This document shows positions 36,852-44,576 of a DNA stretch of 64,000 nt, one piece after another. The stretch comes from Actinomycetes bacterium (GTDB lineage: Bacteria > Actinomycetota > Actinomycetes > Mycobacteriales > Mycobacteriaceae): assembly GCA_023404955.1 (NCBI GenBank), contig JAEXZY010000154.1, positions 120,265 through 184,264 of the forward strand. Direction: 5' to 3'. The notes below the pieces were generated by a model. It was not told where the DNA came from, did not search any database, and worked only from the letters and a program-made list of their open reading frames with translations. Positions within the stretch are counted from its first letter, which is position 1. Every line of letters begins with the position of its first letter. Position numbers and translations under genes: made by a program.

Positions 36852-37277
36852 TCAGGCGTGAACGTCGCGAAGACCGACGGCGTTGCGCAACCCGGAGCAG
36901 TTCACACAGCCCACGCACCCGATGCAGTCGTCGCAGCTGACACAGCCGACGCAGGCGCGGCAGCGCGCGCAGTCGACGCACGCCAGGCAGGCCAGACAGC
37001 CCCGGCACGCGATGCAGAGCACGGCCAGCACGCATCCCGCGATGGCGGCGCTGCCGGCCGTGGCGATGGAACCGGCGACGCCCGCGCTGCCCGCGGTTCC
37101 GATCGCCCGCGCCACCGCGGCACTTCCTGCGGTGCCGACGGAACCGACGACGCCGACGCTGCCTGCGGTGCCGATGGACCCGGCGACGGCCGCGCTGTTG
37201 ACGGTGCCGATCGACCCGGCGACGGCCACGCTGTCCGTCGTCGAGATCGACCCGGCGACAGCCCGGCCGTCGGTCAC
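36852..37277 (-). CDS. Ser/Cys hexad-repeat protein encoded directly after sdhB (unrecognised)
   Basis: 141 residues, GTG 37277 with GGAAG upstream, four bases after the sdhB stop. Residues 5-81 consist of six-residue units (AGSIGT/AGSAAV), also visible as a 36-base DNA repeat. Positions 10, 16, 22 and on to 76 in steps of six are Ser (Ala at 58); from 82 to 124 the same column is Cys. From Cys88 to Cys127 a Cys stands at every third residue (14 in a row; 15 in all). The tail is SGLRNAVGLRDVHA. No signal peptide is clear. The regular register suggests one solenoid (beta-helix-like) with a Cys ladder able to bind metal or iron-sulfur; this is inference. No function known to me. Confidence 0.75.
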   Translation of the reverse strand: MTDGRAVAGSISTTDSVAVAGSIGTVNSAAVAGSIGTAGSVGVVGSVGTAGSAAVARAIGTAGSAGVAGSIATAGSAAIAGCVLAVLCIACRGCLACLACVDCARCRACVGCVSCDDCIGCVGCVNCSGLRNAVGLRDVHA

Positions 37278-37281
37278 GTAA

Positions 37282-38037
37282 CTACTTCCGCCTGAACAGC
37301 TTGTTGCCGAGCCACACCACCGGGTCGTACTTGCGGTCTGCCGCACGCTCTTTCATCGGGATCAGCGCGTTGTCGGTGATCTTGATGTGCTCCGGGCACA
37401 CCTCGGTGCAGCACTTGGTGATGTTGCAGTAGCCCAGGCCGTTCTCCTCCTGGGCCTGCTCGGCGCGGTGGCCGTGCGTGTCGAGCGGGTGCATGTCCAG
37501 CTCGGCCTGCCGCATCAGGTACCGCGGGCCGGAGAACGCGAGTTTGTTCTCCTCGTGGTCACGGTTGACGTGGCAGACGTTCTGGCACAGGAAGCACTCG
37601 ATGCACTTGCGGAACTCCTGGCTGCGGTTCACGTCTTCCTGCGCCATCCGGTACTCACCGGGCTGCAGATCCTTGGGCGGCGTGAACGACGGGATCTCCC
37701 TGGCCTTCTCGTAGTTGAAGGACACGTCGGTCACTAGGTCGCGCATCACTGGGAACGTGCGCAGTGGGGTCACGGTGACGGTCTCGTCCTCGCCGAAGGT
37801 CGACATGCGCGTCATGCACGCCAGGCGCGGACGGCCGTTGATCTCCACCGAGCACGATCCGCACTTGCCGGCCTTGCAGTTCCAGCGCACCGCGAGGTCA
37901 CCGGTCTGGGTCTGCTGCAGCCGGTGGATGATGTCGAGAACGACCTCGCCCTCGTTGACCTCGACGGTGTAGTCCTTGAGTTCGCCGCCGGAGGCGTCGC
38001 CGCGCCAGACACGCATCTTCGCGTTATAGGCACCCAT
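37282..38037 (-). CDS. sdhB: Succinate dehydrogenase 1 iron-sulfur subunit SdhB
   Basis: 251 residues. [2Fe-2S] ligands Cys54, 59, 62, 74 (CKAGKCGSC, then RLAC). Two further Cys clusters follow: C145, C148, C151, C155 (CIECFLCQNVC) and C204, C209/C210, C214 (CNITKCCTEVCPE), which bind the [4Fe-4S] and [3Fe-4S] centres. Carries electrons from the flavoprotein to the membrane anchor and quinone. ATG 38037 lies three bases after the sdhA stop. Matches Rv0247c of the Sdh1 complex. Confidence 0.95.
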   Translation of the reverse strand: MGAYNAKMRVWRGDASGGELKDYTVEVNEGEVVLDIIHRLQQTQTGDLAVRWNCKAGKCGSCSVEINGRPRLACMTRMSTFGEDETVTVTPLRTFPVMRDLVTDVSFNYEKAREIPSFTPPKDLQPGEYRMAQEDVNRSQEFRKCIECFLCQNVCHVNRDHEENKLAFSGPRYLMRQAELDMHPLDTHGHRAEQAQEENGLGYCNITKCCTEVCPEHIKITDNALIPMKERAADRKYDPVVWLGNKLFRRK

Positions 38038-38040
38038 GGG

Positions 38041-39975
38041 TCAGCCCTTCCGTTGCGGGTGTTCGAGGAGTTCGTCGTCGGTGTAGTACTTCTCGAGCTC
38101 GGAGAGCTCGAACGTCTCCAGCAGGTCGGGCCGCATCGTGGGCTGCCGTTCCTTGGAGACGTTGACGTCGGGCACCACCGGGTCATCGCCCTCGCTGCGG
38201 CACACCAGGAGGTGGTTGCGCCAGCTGGCGTCCATCGTCGGGAAGTCGTCGCGGGTGTGCCCGCCGCGGCTCTCGGTGCGGGTGATCGCCGACTTGGCCA
38301 CCGACTCGCTGACCAGCAGCATGTTTCGCAGGTCCATCGCCAGGTGCCAGCCGGGGTTGAACTTCCGCTCGCCCTCGACCTTGACCCGCTTGTACCGGTC
38401 GCGCAGCTCCTGCAGCTTGTCGAGCGCCTCCTGCATCTCGTCGGCCTTGCGGATGATGCCGACGAGGTTGTTCATGGTGTCCTGCATGTCCAGCTGCAGC
38501 GTGTACGGATTCTCCGGCACCGTGCCGTCCTGAGGCCCGTCGAACACGGCAAGCGCCATCTCCCTGGCGTTGTCGACCGCGTCCTGCGTGACGGCGGGCC
38601 GGTCGGACATCGCGCGCACGTAGTCGGAGGCGCCGAGTCCGGCGCGACGGCCGAACACCAGCAGGTCCGACAGCGAGTTGCCGCCCAGCCGGTTGGAACC
38701 GTGCATGCCGCCGGCACATTCACCGGCGGCGAAGAGCCCCGGCGTGGCGGCCGCACCGGTGTCTGGGTCGACCTCGATGCCGCCCATCACGTAGTGACAG
38801 GTCGGACCGACTTCCATCTCGTCGGTGGTGATGTCGACCTCGGCCAGCTCGATGAACTGGTGGTACATCGAGGGCAGGCGACGCTTGATCTCCTCGGGCG
38901 TCATGCGTGAGGCGATATCGAGGTACACACCGCCGTGCGGGGTGCCGCGGCCTTCCTTGACCTCGGTGTTGATCGCGCGGGCCACCTCGTCGCGGGGCAG
39001 CAGATCGGGGGTGCGCCGCGCCGAGTCGTTGTCCTTGAGCCACTGGTCGGCTTCTTCTTCGGATTCGGCGTACTGACCCTTGAAGACGTCGGGGATGTAG
39101 TTGAACATGAACCGCTTGCCCTCGGAGTTCTTCAGCACTCCGCCGTCACCGCGTACGCCTTCGGTGACCAGAATCCCCTTCACCGACAGCGGCCAGACCA
39201 TGCCGGTGGGGTGGAACTGGATGAACTCCATGTTGATCAGCGACGAGCCGGCGCGCAGCGCCAGCGCGTGCCCGTCCCCGGTGTACTCCCACGAGTTGGA
39301 GGACACCTTGTAGGACTTGCCGATTCCGCCGGTGGCGAGCACCACCGCGGGCGCCTCGAACAGGACGAAGTCGCCGGTCTCGCGGTAGTAGCCGAACGCC
39401 CCCGCGATCTTGTCGCCGTCCTTGATCAGTTCGGTGATCGCGACCTCGTGGAAGACCCGGATGCGCGCCTCGTAGTCGCCGAGTTCACGCATGTCCTCCT
39501 GCTGCAGCGAGACGATCTTCTGCTGCAGTGTGCGGATGATCTCCAGGCCGGTGCGGTCACCGACGTGGGCCAGCCGCGGGTAGGTGTGCCCACCGAAGTT
39601 GCGCTGGCTGATCTTGCCGTCCTTGGTGCGGTCGAACAGCGCGCCGTAGGTCTCCAGTTCCCACACCCGATCGGGGGCTTCCTGGGCGTGCAGCTCGGCC
39701 ATCCGCCAGTTGTTCAGGAACTTGCCGCCGCGCATGGTGTCACCGAAGTGCACCTGCCAGGAGTCCTTGGTGTTGACGTTGCGCATGGCTGCCGCGCAAC
39801 CACCCTCGGCCATCACCGTATGTGCCTTGCCGAACAGCGATTTCGTCACCACAGCCACGCGCAGGCCGCGCTCCCGGGCCTCGATCACGGCGCGCAGTCC
39901 CGCGCCGCCGGCACCGATGACGACGACGTCGTATTCGTGCCGTTCGATCTCTACTTCTGCTTCGTGCGAAGCCAT
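38041..39975 (-). CDS. sdhA: Succinate dehydrogenase 1 flavoprotein subunit SdhA
   Basis: 644 residues. FAD-binding YDVVVIGAGGAGLRAVIEA, the His of the flavin-linkage motif in KAHTVMAEGG, the active-site segment HPTGMVWPLSVKGILVTEGVRGDGG (in two parts), and the C-terminal FAD motif GSNRLGGNSLSDLLVFGRRAG. Oxidises succinate to fumarate at the cytoplasmic face. ATG 39975 used; a TTG one codon earlier is unlikely. Fifty bases after sdhC, three before sdhB. Matches Rv0248c. Confidence 0.96.
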   Translation of the reverse strand: MASHEAEVEIERHEYDVVVIGAGGAGLRAVIEARERGLRVAVVTKSLFGKAHTVMAEGGCAAAMRNVNTKDSWQVHFGDTMRGGKFLNNWRMAELHAQEAPDRVWELETYGALFDRTKDGKISQRNFGGHTYPRLAHVGDRTGLEIIRTLQQKIVSLQQEDMRELGDYEARIRVFHEVAITELIKDGDKIAGAFGYYRETGDFVLFEAPAVVLATGGIGKSYKVSSNSWEYTGDGHALALRAGSSLINMEFIQFHPTGMVWPLSVKGILVTEGVRGDGGVLKNSEGKRFMFNYIPDVFKGQYAESEEEADQWLKDNDSARRTPDLLPRDEVARAINTEVKEGRGTPHGGVYLDIASRMTPEEIKRRLPSMYHQFIELAEVDITTDEMEVGPTCHYVMGGIEVDPDTGAAATPGLFAAGECAGGMHGSNRLGGNSLSDLLVFGRRAGLGASDYVRAMSDRPAVTQDAVDNAREMALAVFDGPQDGTVPENPYTLQLDMQDTMNNLVGIIRKADEMQEALDKLQELRDRYKRVKVEGERKFNPGWHLAMDLRNMLLVSESVAKSAITRTESRGGHTRDDFPTMDASWRNHLLVCRSEGDDPVVPDVNVSKERQPTMRPDLLETFELSELEKYYTDDELLEHPQRKG

Positions 39976-40025
39976 CAACCCTCACTCGTCATTGATTTAC
40001 GAAAAACTCTGTGCGCGTACGCTTC

Positions 40026-40862
40026 TCAGCCGACAAACCGCAGATCGGAAATGGTTCCGTTGGCCACCAGCATCACGTAGAAGTCGGTGAACATCAGCGT
40101 GCCCAAGGTGACCCAGGCGTAGAGCTTGTGCCGGACGTTGAGCTTGCTGATCTGCGTCCACATCCAGTAACGGACCGGGTGCTTGGAGAAGTGCTTGAGC
40201 CGGCCGCCTGCGACGTGACGGCAGGAGTGGCACGAGATCGTGTACACCCACAGCATCACCACGTTGATCACGAGGATGACGTTGCCGAGCCCGAAACCGA
40301 AGCCGCCGGGACCGTCTTCGGAATGGAAGGCCTTGATCGCGTCCCAGGTGTTGATCAATGAGATGAGCGCCGCGATGTAGAAGAAGTAGCGGTGCAGGTT
40401 CTGCAGGATCAGCGGGAAGCGCGTCTCACCGGTGTACTTGGCGTGCGGTTCGGCCACGGCGCACGCGGTCGGCGACTGCCACACCGAGCGGTAGTAGGCG
40501 CCCCGGTAGTAGTAGCAGGTGATCCGGAACAGCAGTAGGAACGGCAGCGACAGCAGCGCGTAGGGCAACAGCGAGAGCGGCCCCGAGGTGGGCAGGATCT
40601 GCGGCCAGAACTCGCTGGCTTCGCCGCAGGCCTTGCTCAGGCAGGGTGAGTAGAACGGCGTGAGGTAGTGGTACTTCTCGACGAAGAAGTCGTCGCGCAT
40701 GAACGCACGCACCGTCGCGTAGATGATGAACGCGGCGAATCCCAGATCTGTGACGATCGGCGACTTGAGCCAGTTGTCGGTGCGCAGGGTGCGCGCCGCG
40801 ATCTGTGCTCGGCCTGGGGAGAAGACGCCGGTCGCCTTGCGGTCGGCGGTGGGTGCACTCAC
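40026..40862 (-). CDS. sdhC: Succinate dehydrogenase 1 membrane anchor SdhC
   Basis: 278 residues with about five hydrophobic helices; GTG 40862 with GAGAGGGAAAC upstream. It carries Cys/His clusters: CLSKACGEAS in the first loop and C211-H212-S213-C214-R215-H216 (CHSCRH) at a helix end. From memory, a mycobacterial Sdh1 structure showed a membrane-embedded Rieske-type cluster in this complex, and CHSCRH is the obvious ligand candidate. Anchors SdhAB and holds the quinone sites. Matches Rv0249c. Confidence 0.92.
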   Translation of the reverse strand: MSAPTADRKATGVFSPGRAQIAARTLRTDNWLKSPIVTDLGFAAFIIYATVRAFMRDDFFVEKYHYLTPFYSPCLSKACGEASEFWPQILPTSGPLSLLPYALLSLPFLLLFRITCYYYRGAYYRSVWQSPTACAVAEPHAKYTGETRFPLILQNLHRYFFYIAALISLINTWDAIKAFHSEDGPGGFGFGLGNVILVINVVMLWVYTISCHSCRHVAGGRLKHFSKHPVRYWMWTQISKLNVRHKLYAWVTLGTLMFTDFYVMLVANGTISDLRFVG

Positions 40863-40914
40863 GTTTCCCTCTCGATGAATGTTTGCGGGCAGACCTGTCC
40901 GGCCGGCCCCGAGC

Positions 40915-41211
40915 TCAGCGCGTCCCGCCGAGACCCTCGTCGTCGACGCCGCGCCAGAAATCGGTGTCGTACTGGGTGTCTGGAATCGCGATGCGCTCGC
41001 CGACGTGATGATGCCGGGACAGCCCGCGTGCGAGTTCCAGCTCCTCGGCGTCGATATCGAGGCGATCGATATCGTTGAGGATGCGCTCGGCATCGTTGAC
41101 GATGCGACGGGTGGCAGGGCTGTCCCCGTATCGCGACGCCAGCGTGGTCACGCATCGCCGCAGGTTCCCGATCAGATCGTGAAGTTCGGCGAGCTCGGTG
41201 GTGGTGGACAA
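40915..41211 (-). CDS. Conserved hypothetical protein, Rv0250c type
   Basis: 98 residues, helical and charged: TELAELHDLIGNLRRCV, then DAERILNDIDRLDIDAEEL, ending TDFWRGVDDEGLG. TTG at 41211 is chosen: a textbook GGAGGTCAC precedes it and the length fits Rv0250c (97 aa as I recall). First gene of the sdhCAB transcript, 52 bases before sdhC. No known function; its conserved place suggests an Sdh1-related role (inference). Confidence 0.8.
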   Translation of the reverse strand: MSTTTELAELHDLIGNLRRCVTTLASRYGDSPATRRIVNDAERILNDIDRLDIDAEELELARGLSRHHHVGERIAIPDTQYDTDFWRGVDDEGLGGTR

Positions 41212-41319
41212 GTGACCTCCTTGGGCTGAAGGGTGTCGTGCATCACAGTACGCACTCGATGCTAGCCACATCACCCACTAATGGGGTGAGACAGATCACT
41301 TTGATGCATGGAGGTAACA

Positions 41320-42078
41320 ATGACGCAAGACCTGCTGAAGACCCGCGCGGAGACGTTGCTGGCGTTGCACCGGCCCGGCGATCCGGTGGTGCTGCCGACG
41401 GTCTGGGACGCGTGGTCGGCCCGGCTGGCCGAGGGGGCGGGCTTCGCGGCACTGACTGTCGGCAGCCATCCGGTGGCCGACTCGGTCGGCAAAGCCGACA
41501 ACGAAGGCATGACGTTCGACGACCTCATCACGCGGGTCGCCCAGATCACCGCGGCGACCGACCTCCCGGTCTCCGTCGACATCGAGTCCGGGTACGCGGA
41601 GGCGCCGACCCGGCTCATCGAGGGGTTGCTCAGCGTCGGGGCCGTCGGTCTGAACATCGAGGACACCGTGCACAGCGAGGGGGGCCGGTTACGCAGCCCC
41701 GAGGAGCACGCCGAGCTCGTGGGCGCGCTGCGTGCGGCAGCCGACGCGGCGGGAGTGCACGTGGTGGTCAACGCGCGCACGGATCTGTTCCTGCGTCAGG
41801 ACGGTGACGAGTCGGATCGGGTGGACCGCGCGATCGCCCGGTTGAGGTTGGCCGCCGACGCCGGGGCCGACGTTCTCTACCCGGTGGGTCTGCACGGTCC
41901 GGAGACCATGCAGCGGTTGACGTCCGAGCTTCCGCTGCCGGTCAACGCCATCGGTGCGCCGGACAAGGCCGACCCCGCGTCGTACGGACCGCTCGGCGTG
42001 GCGCGCATCAGCTTCGGCCCGTTCTGGCAGGCAGCACTCGCGGAGCGGGCGAAGGAGATCCTGGCGCGCTGGCGCTGA
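41320..42078 (+). CDS. Isocitrate lyase/PEP mutase family protein
   Basis: 252-residue (beta/alpha)8 enzyme. PTVWDAWSARLAEGAGFAAL, then VSVDIESGYAEAPTRL (metal Asp/Glu region; DIESGY stands where PEP mutases have DxDTG), VGLNIEDTVH and VVVNARTDLFL. The Cys of KKCGH in true isocitrate lyases is not present, so a PEP-mutase/carboxy-PEP or 2-methylisocitrate lyase-like role is more likely; substrate unknown. ATG 41320 follows GGAGGTAAC, supporting this start over one four codons upstream. Confidence 0.85.
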   Translation: MTQDLLKTRAETLLALHRPGDPVVLPTVWDAWSARLAEGAGFAALTVGSHPVADSVGKADNEGMTFDDLITRVAQITAATDLPVSVDIESGYAEAPTRLIEGLLSVGAVGLNIEDTVHSEGGRLRSPEEHAELVGALRAAADAAGVHVVVNARTDLFLRQDGDESDRVDRAIARLRLAADAGADVLYPVGLHGPETMQRLTSELPLPVNAIGAPDKADPASYGPLGVARISFGPFWQAALAERAKEILARWR

Positions 42079-42080
42079 CG

Positions 42081-42530
42081 TCAATCGGTGTCGACGACCA
42101 GCACCTCGGTGCCGGCCTTGCGCTTGACGAGGCGCGGCACCGAGCCGACGAGGCGGCCGACCATCGAGTTCATGCCGACGCTGCCAACCACCAGGAGATC
42201 GGCGCCGACCTCCTTCGCGAGGGCCAGGAGCGCATCAGCGGGTGCTCCCGTCACCGCACGTTCCGCGACGTCCGTGGCGCCCGCTTTGCGCGCGCGCCGG
42301 GCGGCGTCGCGGAGCAGGTCGTACACGGGAGCGTCGCCTTCGGTGCGGTAGCCCTCACCGCGCGGCTGGTCGGGATCCGGGCCTGCCGCGTCGCGGTGTT
42401 TCGACGAGTAGGCCGACGCGATGATCAGCCGCGCTCCGGACTCCGCGGCCAGCGACGCTGCTTTGTCCACGGCGCGCAGTGAGGTGTCCGAGCCGTCGGT
42501 TCCGACGACGATGGTCTGGTACGAGCTCAC
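42081..42530 (-). CDS. Universal stress protein UspA family
   Basis: 149 residues: YQTIVVGTDGSDTSLRAV at the N-terminus, ADLLVVGSVGMNSMVGRLVGSVPRLV with the ATP-binding G-x2-G-x9-G-S pattern, and AGTEVLVVDTD at the end. GTG 42530 with AAGGGG upstream is preferred over an earlier start that lacks UspA sequence. ATP-binding type. It converges with the PEP-mutase-like gene (two bases between stops). Confidence 0.9.
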   Translation of the reverse strand: MSSYQTIVVGTDGSDTSLRAVDKAASLAAESGARLIIASAYSSKHRDAAGPDPDQPRGEGYRTEGDAPVYDLLRDAARRARKAGATDVAERAVTGAPADALLALAKEVGADLLVVGSVGMNSMVGRLVGSVPRLVKRKAGTEVLVVDTD

Positions 42531-42613
42531 GAGATGCCCCTTCCCTGGTGTGAACGTCAGCGTACAACTGTTCACTCAAGGCTCTACCCGGAACGGGCCG
42601 ACTCGAACCGGCG

Positions 42614-43051
42614 TCAGCGGTGTACGTCGGTGATCGCGACGTCGATCGCGACGCCGGTGGCGTCGCCGACGACCTCGGTGATCACCGCGAGAGCCTGCGC
42701 CCGGACGTGGTCTGCGCTGAGCGCGAGATCGGTGCCGAACAGTCCGCTGACCTCGATCCGCACCTCCCGCAGCACCGTCTCGTCGACTGAGACACTGATG
42801 TCGACGAGCGTCACATCAGGCATCGAGCGCAGCACGCGGGCCACGGCGGCCCGCACGACGAGATCGCTGACCTGAATGCGGCCCGGCGTCTGACCCGGCC
42901 GCGGATCGACGACCGCCACCGGCCAGCCGGAGCGCGGGGTGGTTCGCACGGCGTCGATCACGCGGCGCTCGACGGCCGGCCAGCCGCGCTCAGGCACCGC
43001 GCGCAGCGTGCGGGACGCCCGGGCCAGCACGTCGTAATCGCCTATCGCCAT
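42614..43051 (-). CDS. Asp23/Gls24-like protein overlapping the ECF sigma gene
   Basis: 145 residues. The C-terminal half (RIQVSDLVVRAAVARVLRSM, DVTLVDISVSVDETVLREVRIEVSG) has the alternating strand/helix pattern of Asp23/Gls24 envelope-stress proteins; the N-terminus WPAVERRVIDAVR is unlike them. ATG 43051 overlaps the last ten bases of the sigma gene, so translation is coupled. In this position one would expect an anti-sigma factor, but no zinc motif (HxxxCxxC) or membrane helix is present. Confidence 0.65.
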   Translation of the reverse strand: MAIGDYDVLARASRTLRAVPERGWPAVERRVIDAVRTTPRSGWPVAVVDPRPGQTPGRIQVSDLVVRAAVARVLRSMPDVTLVDISVSVDETVLREVRIEVSGLFGTDLALSADHVRAQALAVITEVVGDATGVAIDVAITDVHR

Positions 43052-43635
43052 CGTTGCAGCCTCTGCTGGAGGGTGGTTTTGGCGCGGTGATGATGCCCCC
43101 GCGCCCCGTCTGGGCTCAGACTCAGGATCGTCCCTATCTGGGGGAAGGTCAATTCTTCGACCTCGCGCAGCATCCAGACCGCCCGCTGCCTCGGCGGCAG
43201 CTCGGCGAGCGCCTCCTCCAGCGCCGCGAGGAATTCGGTGTTGGACAGGGTGGCGAACGGGTCAGCGGCCGCAGAGGAATCGACGGGGTCGATGAGCCGG
43301 TCGTCGAGGGGAATGGCGCGTTTCACCCGATGTGAGTCGGCGACCTTGCGGGAACAGATCGCGAACAGCCACGTCCGCGGGCTCGAATCGCCGCGGAAGC
43401 GGTCGATCTGACGCCACGCGGCCACGAACGTCTCCTGCACGATGTCCTGCACGGCGGCCTCGTCGCGGGTCATGCGGCGCGCATAACGATGCAGTGCAGG
43501 ACCGTGGCGGCGGATCAGGGTCTCGAAGGCGCTGCGGTCACCGGCGGCCGCCGCGGCAGCCAGCTCGCGGTCATCGACATCGATCTCGACCAGGAACTCA
43601 ACGGTGCCCTCGACCGTGGGGTCGCCGGCAGACAT
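43042..43635 (-). CDS. ECF-type RNA polymerase sigma factor
   Basis: 197 residues. Region 2: FETLIRRHGPALHRYARRMT, AAVQDIVQETFVAAWRQIDRF, PRTWLFAICSRKVAD. Region 4: ALAELPPRQRAVWMLREVEEL, FPQIGTILSLSPDGARGHHHRAKTTLQ (helix-turn-helix). No extra C-terminal domain. ATG 43635 follows GAAAGG at some distance. Divergent from an asp23-like operon across 163 bases, which it may control together with its own operon (inference). Confidence 0.92.
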   Translation of the reverse strand: MSAGDPTVEGTVEFLVEIDVDDRELAAAAAAGDRSAFETLIRRHGPALHRYARRMTRDEAAVQDIVQETFVAAWRQIDRFRGDSSPRTWLFAICSRKVADSHRVKRAIPLDDRLIDPVDSSAAADPFATLSNTEFLAALEEALAELPPRQRAVWMLREVEELTFPQIGTILSLSPDGARGHHHRAKTTLQQRLQRWR

Positions 43636-43695
43636 CGTCGGTATCGATCCTTTCGGCTATCCATTACGCGAAACCGCGTGACGCCGCGAGCCTAG

Positions 43696-43710
43696 TCATC
43701 CGCGGGATGA
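43696..43710. promoter_or_regulatory. Short palindrome in sigma/asp23 divergent region
   Basis: TCATCC-GCG-GGATGA, perfect 6-base arms with three central bases, between the divergent ECF sigma and Asp23-like genes. Possible regulator site; no recognised consensus. Confidence 0.3.
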
Positions 43711-43798
43711 TGATGTGGGCGGTGACACATAAGTCAGAGATTCGGATCGGCGCCCCCGCTGCGACTCACCCTCAGGAGAGATCGAGGACAGGAGAACC

Positions 43799-44203
43799 AT
43801 GAGCACGGAACGAGGCAAGACGACGATCGCCGACACGGTGGTCGCGAAGATCGCCGGCCTGGCGACGCGCGAGGTCACCGGGGTGCACGCACTGGGCGGC
43901 AGCGCCACACGCGCGGTCGGCGCGCTGCGCGACCGCATCCCGGGCGCCACGGTCAATCACGCGCAGGGCGTGTCGGTGGAAGTCGGTGAGAAGCAGGCCG
44001 CGGTCGACGTCGACATCGTCGCCGAGTACGGCGTGTCCATCAGCGATCTCGCGGCCGGCATCCGGCGTAACGTCATCGCCGCGCTGGAACGGATGACGGG
44101 CCTGGAGGTGGTCGAGGTGAACATCACGGTGCACGACGTGTACGTCGCCGACGACGACGATTCCGAAGGTGGCCGTGCCTCCGACGATCTCCGGGTCGTA
44201 TGA
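43799..44203 (+). CDS. Asp23/Gls24 family envelope stress protein
   Basis: 134 residues: TTIADTVVAKIAGLATREVTGVHAL and AVDVDIVAEYGVSISDLAAGIRRNVIAALERMTGLEVVEVNITVHDVYV are the Asp23 hallmark (strand, amphipathic helix, strand), followed by an acidic tail. ATG 43799 has AGGAGAACC upstream. Overlaps the next gene as ATGA. Asp23 proteins are small, abundant and membrane-associated through partners; expression under alkaline/envelope stress is known in Firmicutes. Confidence 0.88.
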   Translation: MSTERGKTTIADTVVAKIAGLATREVTGVHALGGSATRAVGALRDRIPGATVNHAQGVSVEVGEKQAAVDVDIVAEYGVSISDLAAGIRRNVIAALERMTGLEVVEVNITVHDVYVADDDDSEGGRASDDLRVV

Positions 44204-44481
44204 GCGCCCGCGAAGCCGCCGACACCGTCGCCGACGTCGTGCTCGCCACCCCGGGGGTGGCCGGTCTGCATCCCGGCATGTTCGGTGAGGTGGGCACCTA
44301 TCTGCCCGGTCGACGGGTCGACGGTGTCCGGCTCGGAGACACCGACATCGATGTGCATCTGACCGTGCGAGAAGGAGCGCCGGTACGCGAAACCGCCGCC
44401 GCGGTCCGCGAGGCGGTGGCTCGTCAGTTCCCCGGGCAGGCCGTCAACGTGACTGTCGAAGACGTGATCTCGGCAGACTGA
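44200..44481 (+). CDS. Small Asp23-associated protein
   Basis: 93 residues: AADTVADVVLATPGVAGLHPGMFGEVGTYLPG, then GDTDIDVHLTVREGAPVRETAAAVREAVARQFPGQAVNVTVEDV. It has the strand-helix-strand plan of the neighbouring Asp23 protein but shorter, so it is probably a second member. ATG 44200 overlaps the preceding stop (ATGA), showing coupling. Function unknown beyond the shared operon. Confidence 0.78.
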   Translation: MSAREAADTVADVVLATPGVAGLHPGMFGEVGTYLPGRRVDGVRLGDTDIDVHLTVREGAPVRETAAAVREAVARQFPGQAVNVTVEDVISAD

Positions 44482-44576
44482 CGCTCACAACGACCGCCTG
44501 CGCCCGGTGAGCACACCGTGATGGGCCCTTCACACAGCAGAACACAGCGGCAATATGCGGTTCTTAGCGTGGCCCC

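Noticed and set aside
37021..37261. 36-base tandem repeats considered as a CRISPR or minisatellite
   Set aside because: Units are contiguous without spacers, diverged, and keep a coding frame, so they are a protein repeat.
36883..37281. Plus-strand reading of the repeat region (Pro/Ala/Thr/Gln-rich, 132 residues)
   Set aside because: The repeat appears in any frame because the DNA repeats with a 36-base period; only the minus strand has a ribosome site and sdhB-coupled position.
35028..37295. 755-residue plus-strand frame across acyl-CoA dehydrogenase and repeat gene
   Set aside because: Covers two well-supported minus-strand genes and contains no family motif.
44482..44576. Possible GlnR box upstream of nirB
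   Set aside because: CACACAGCAGAACAC has AC pairs but not at the required spacing; no convincing match to the GlnR pattern.
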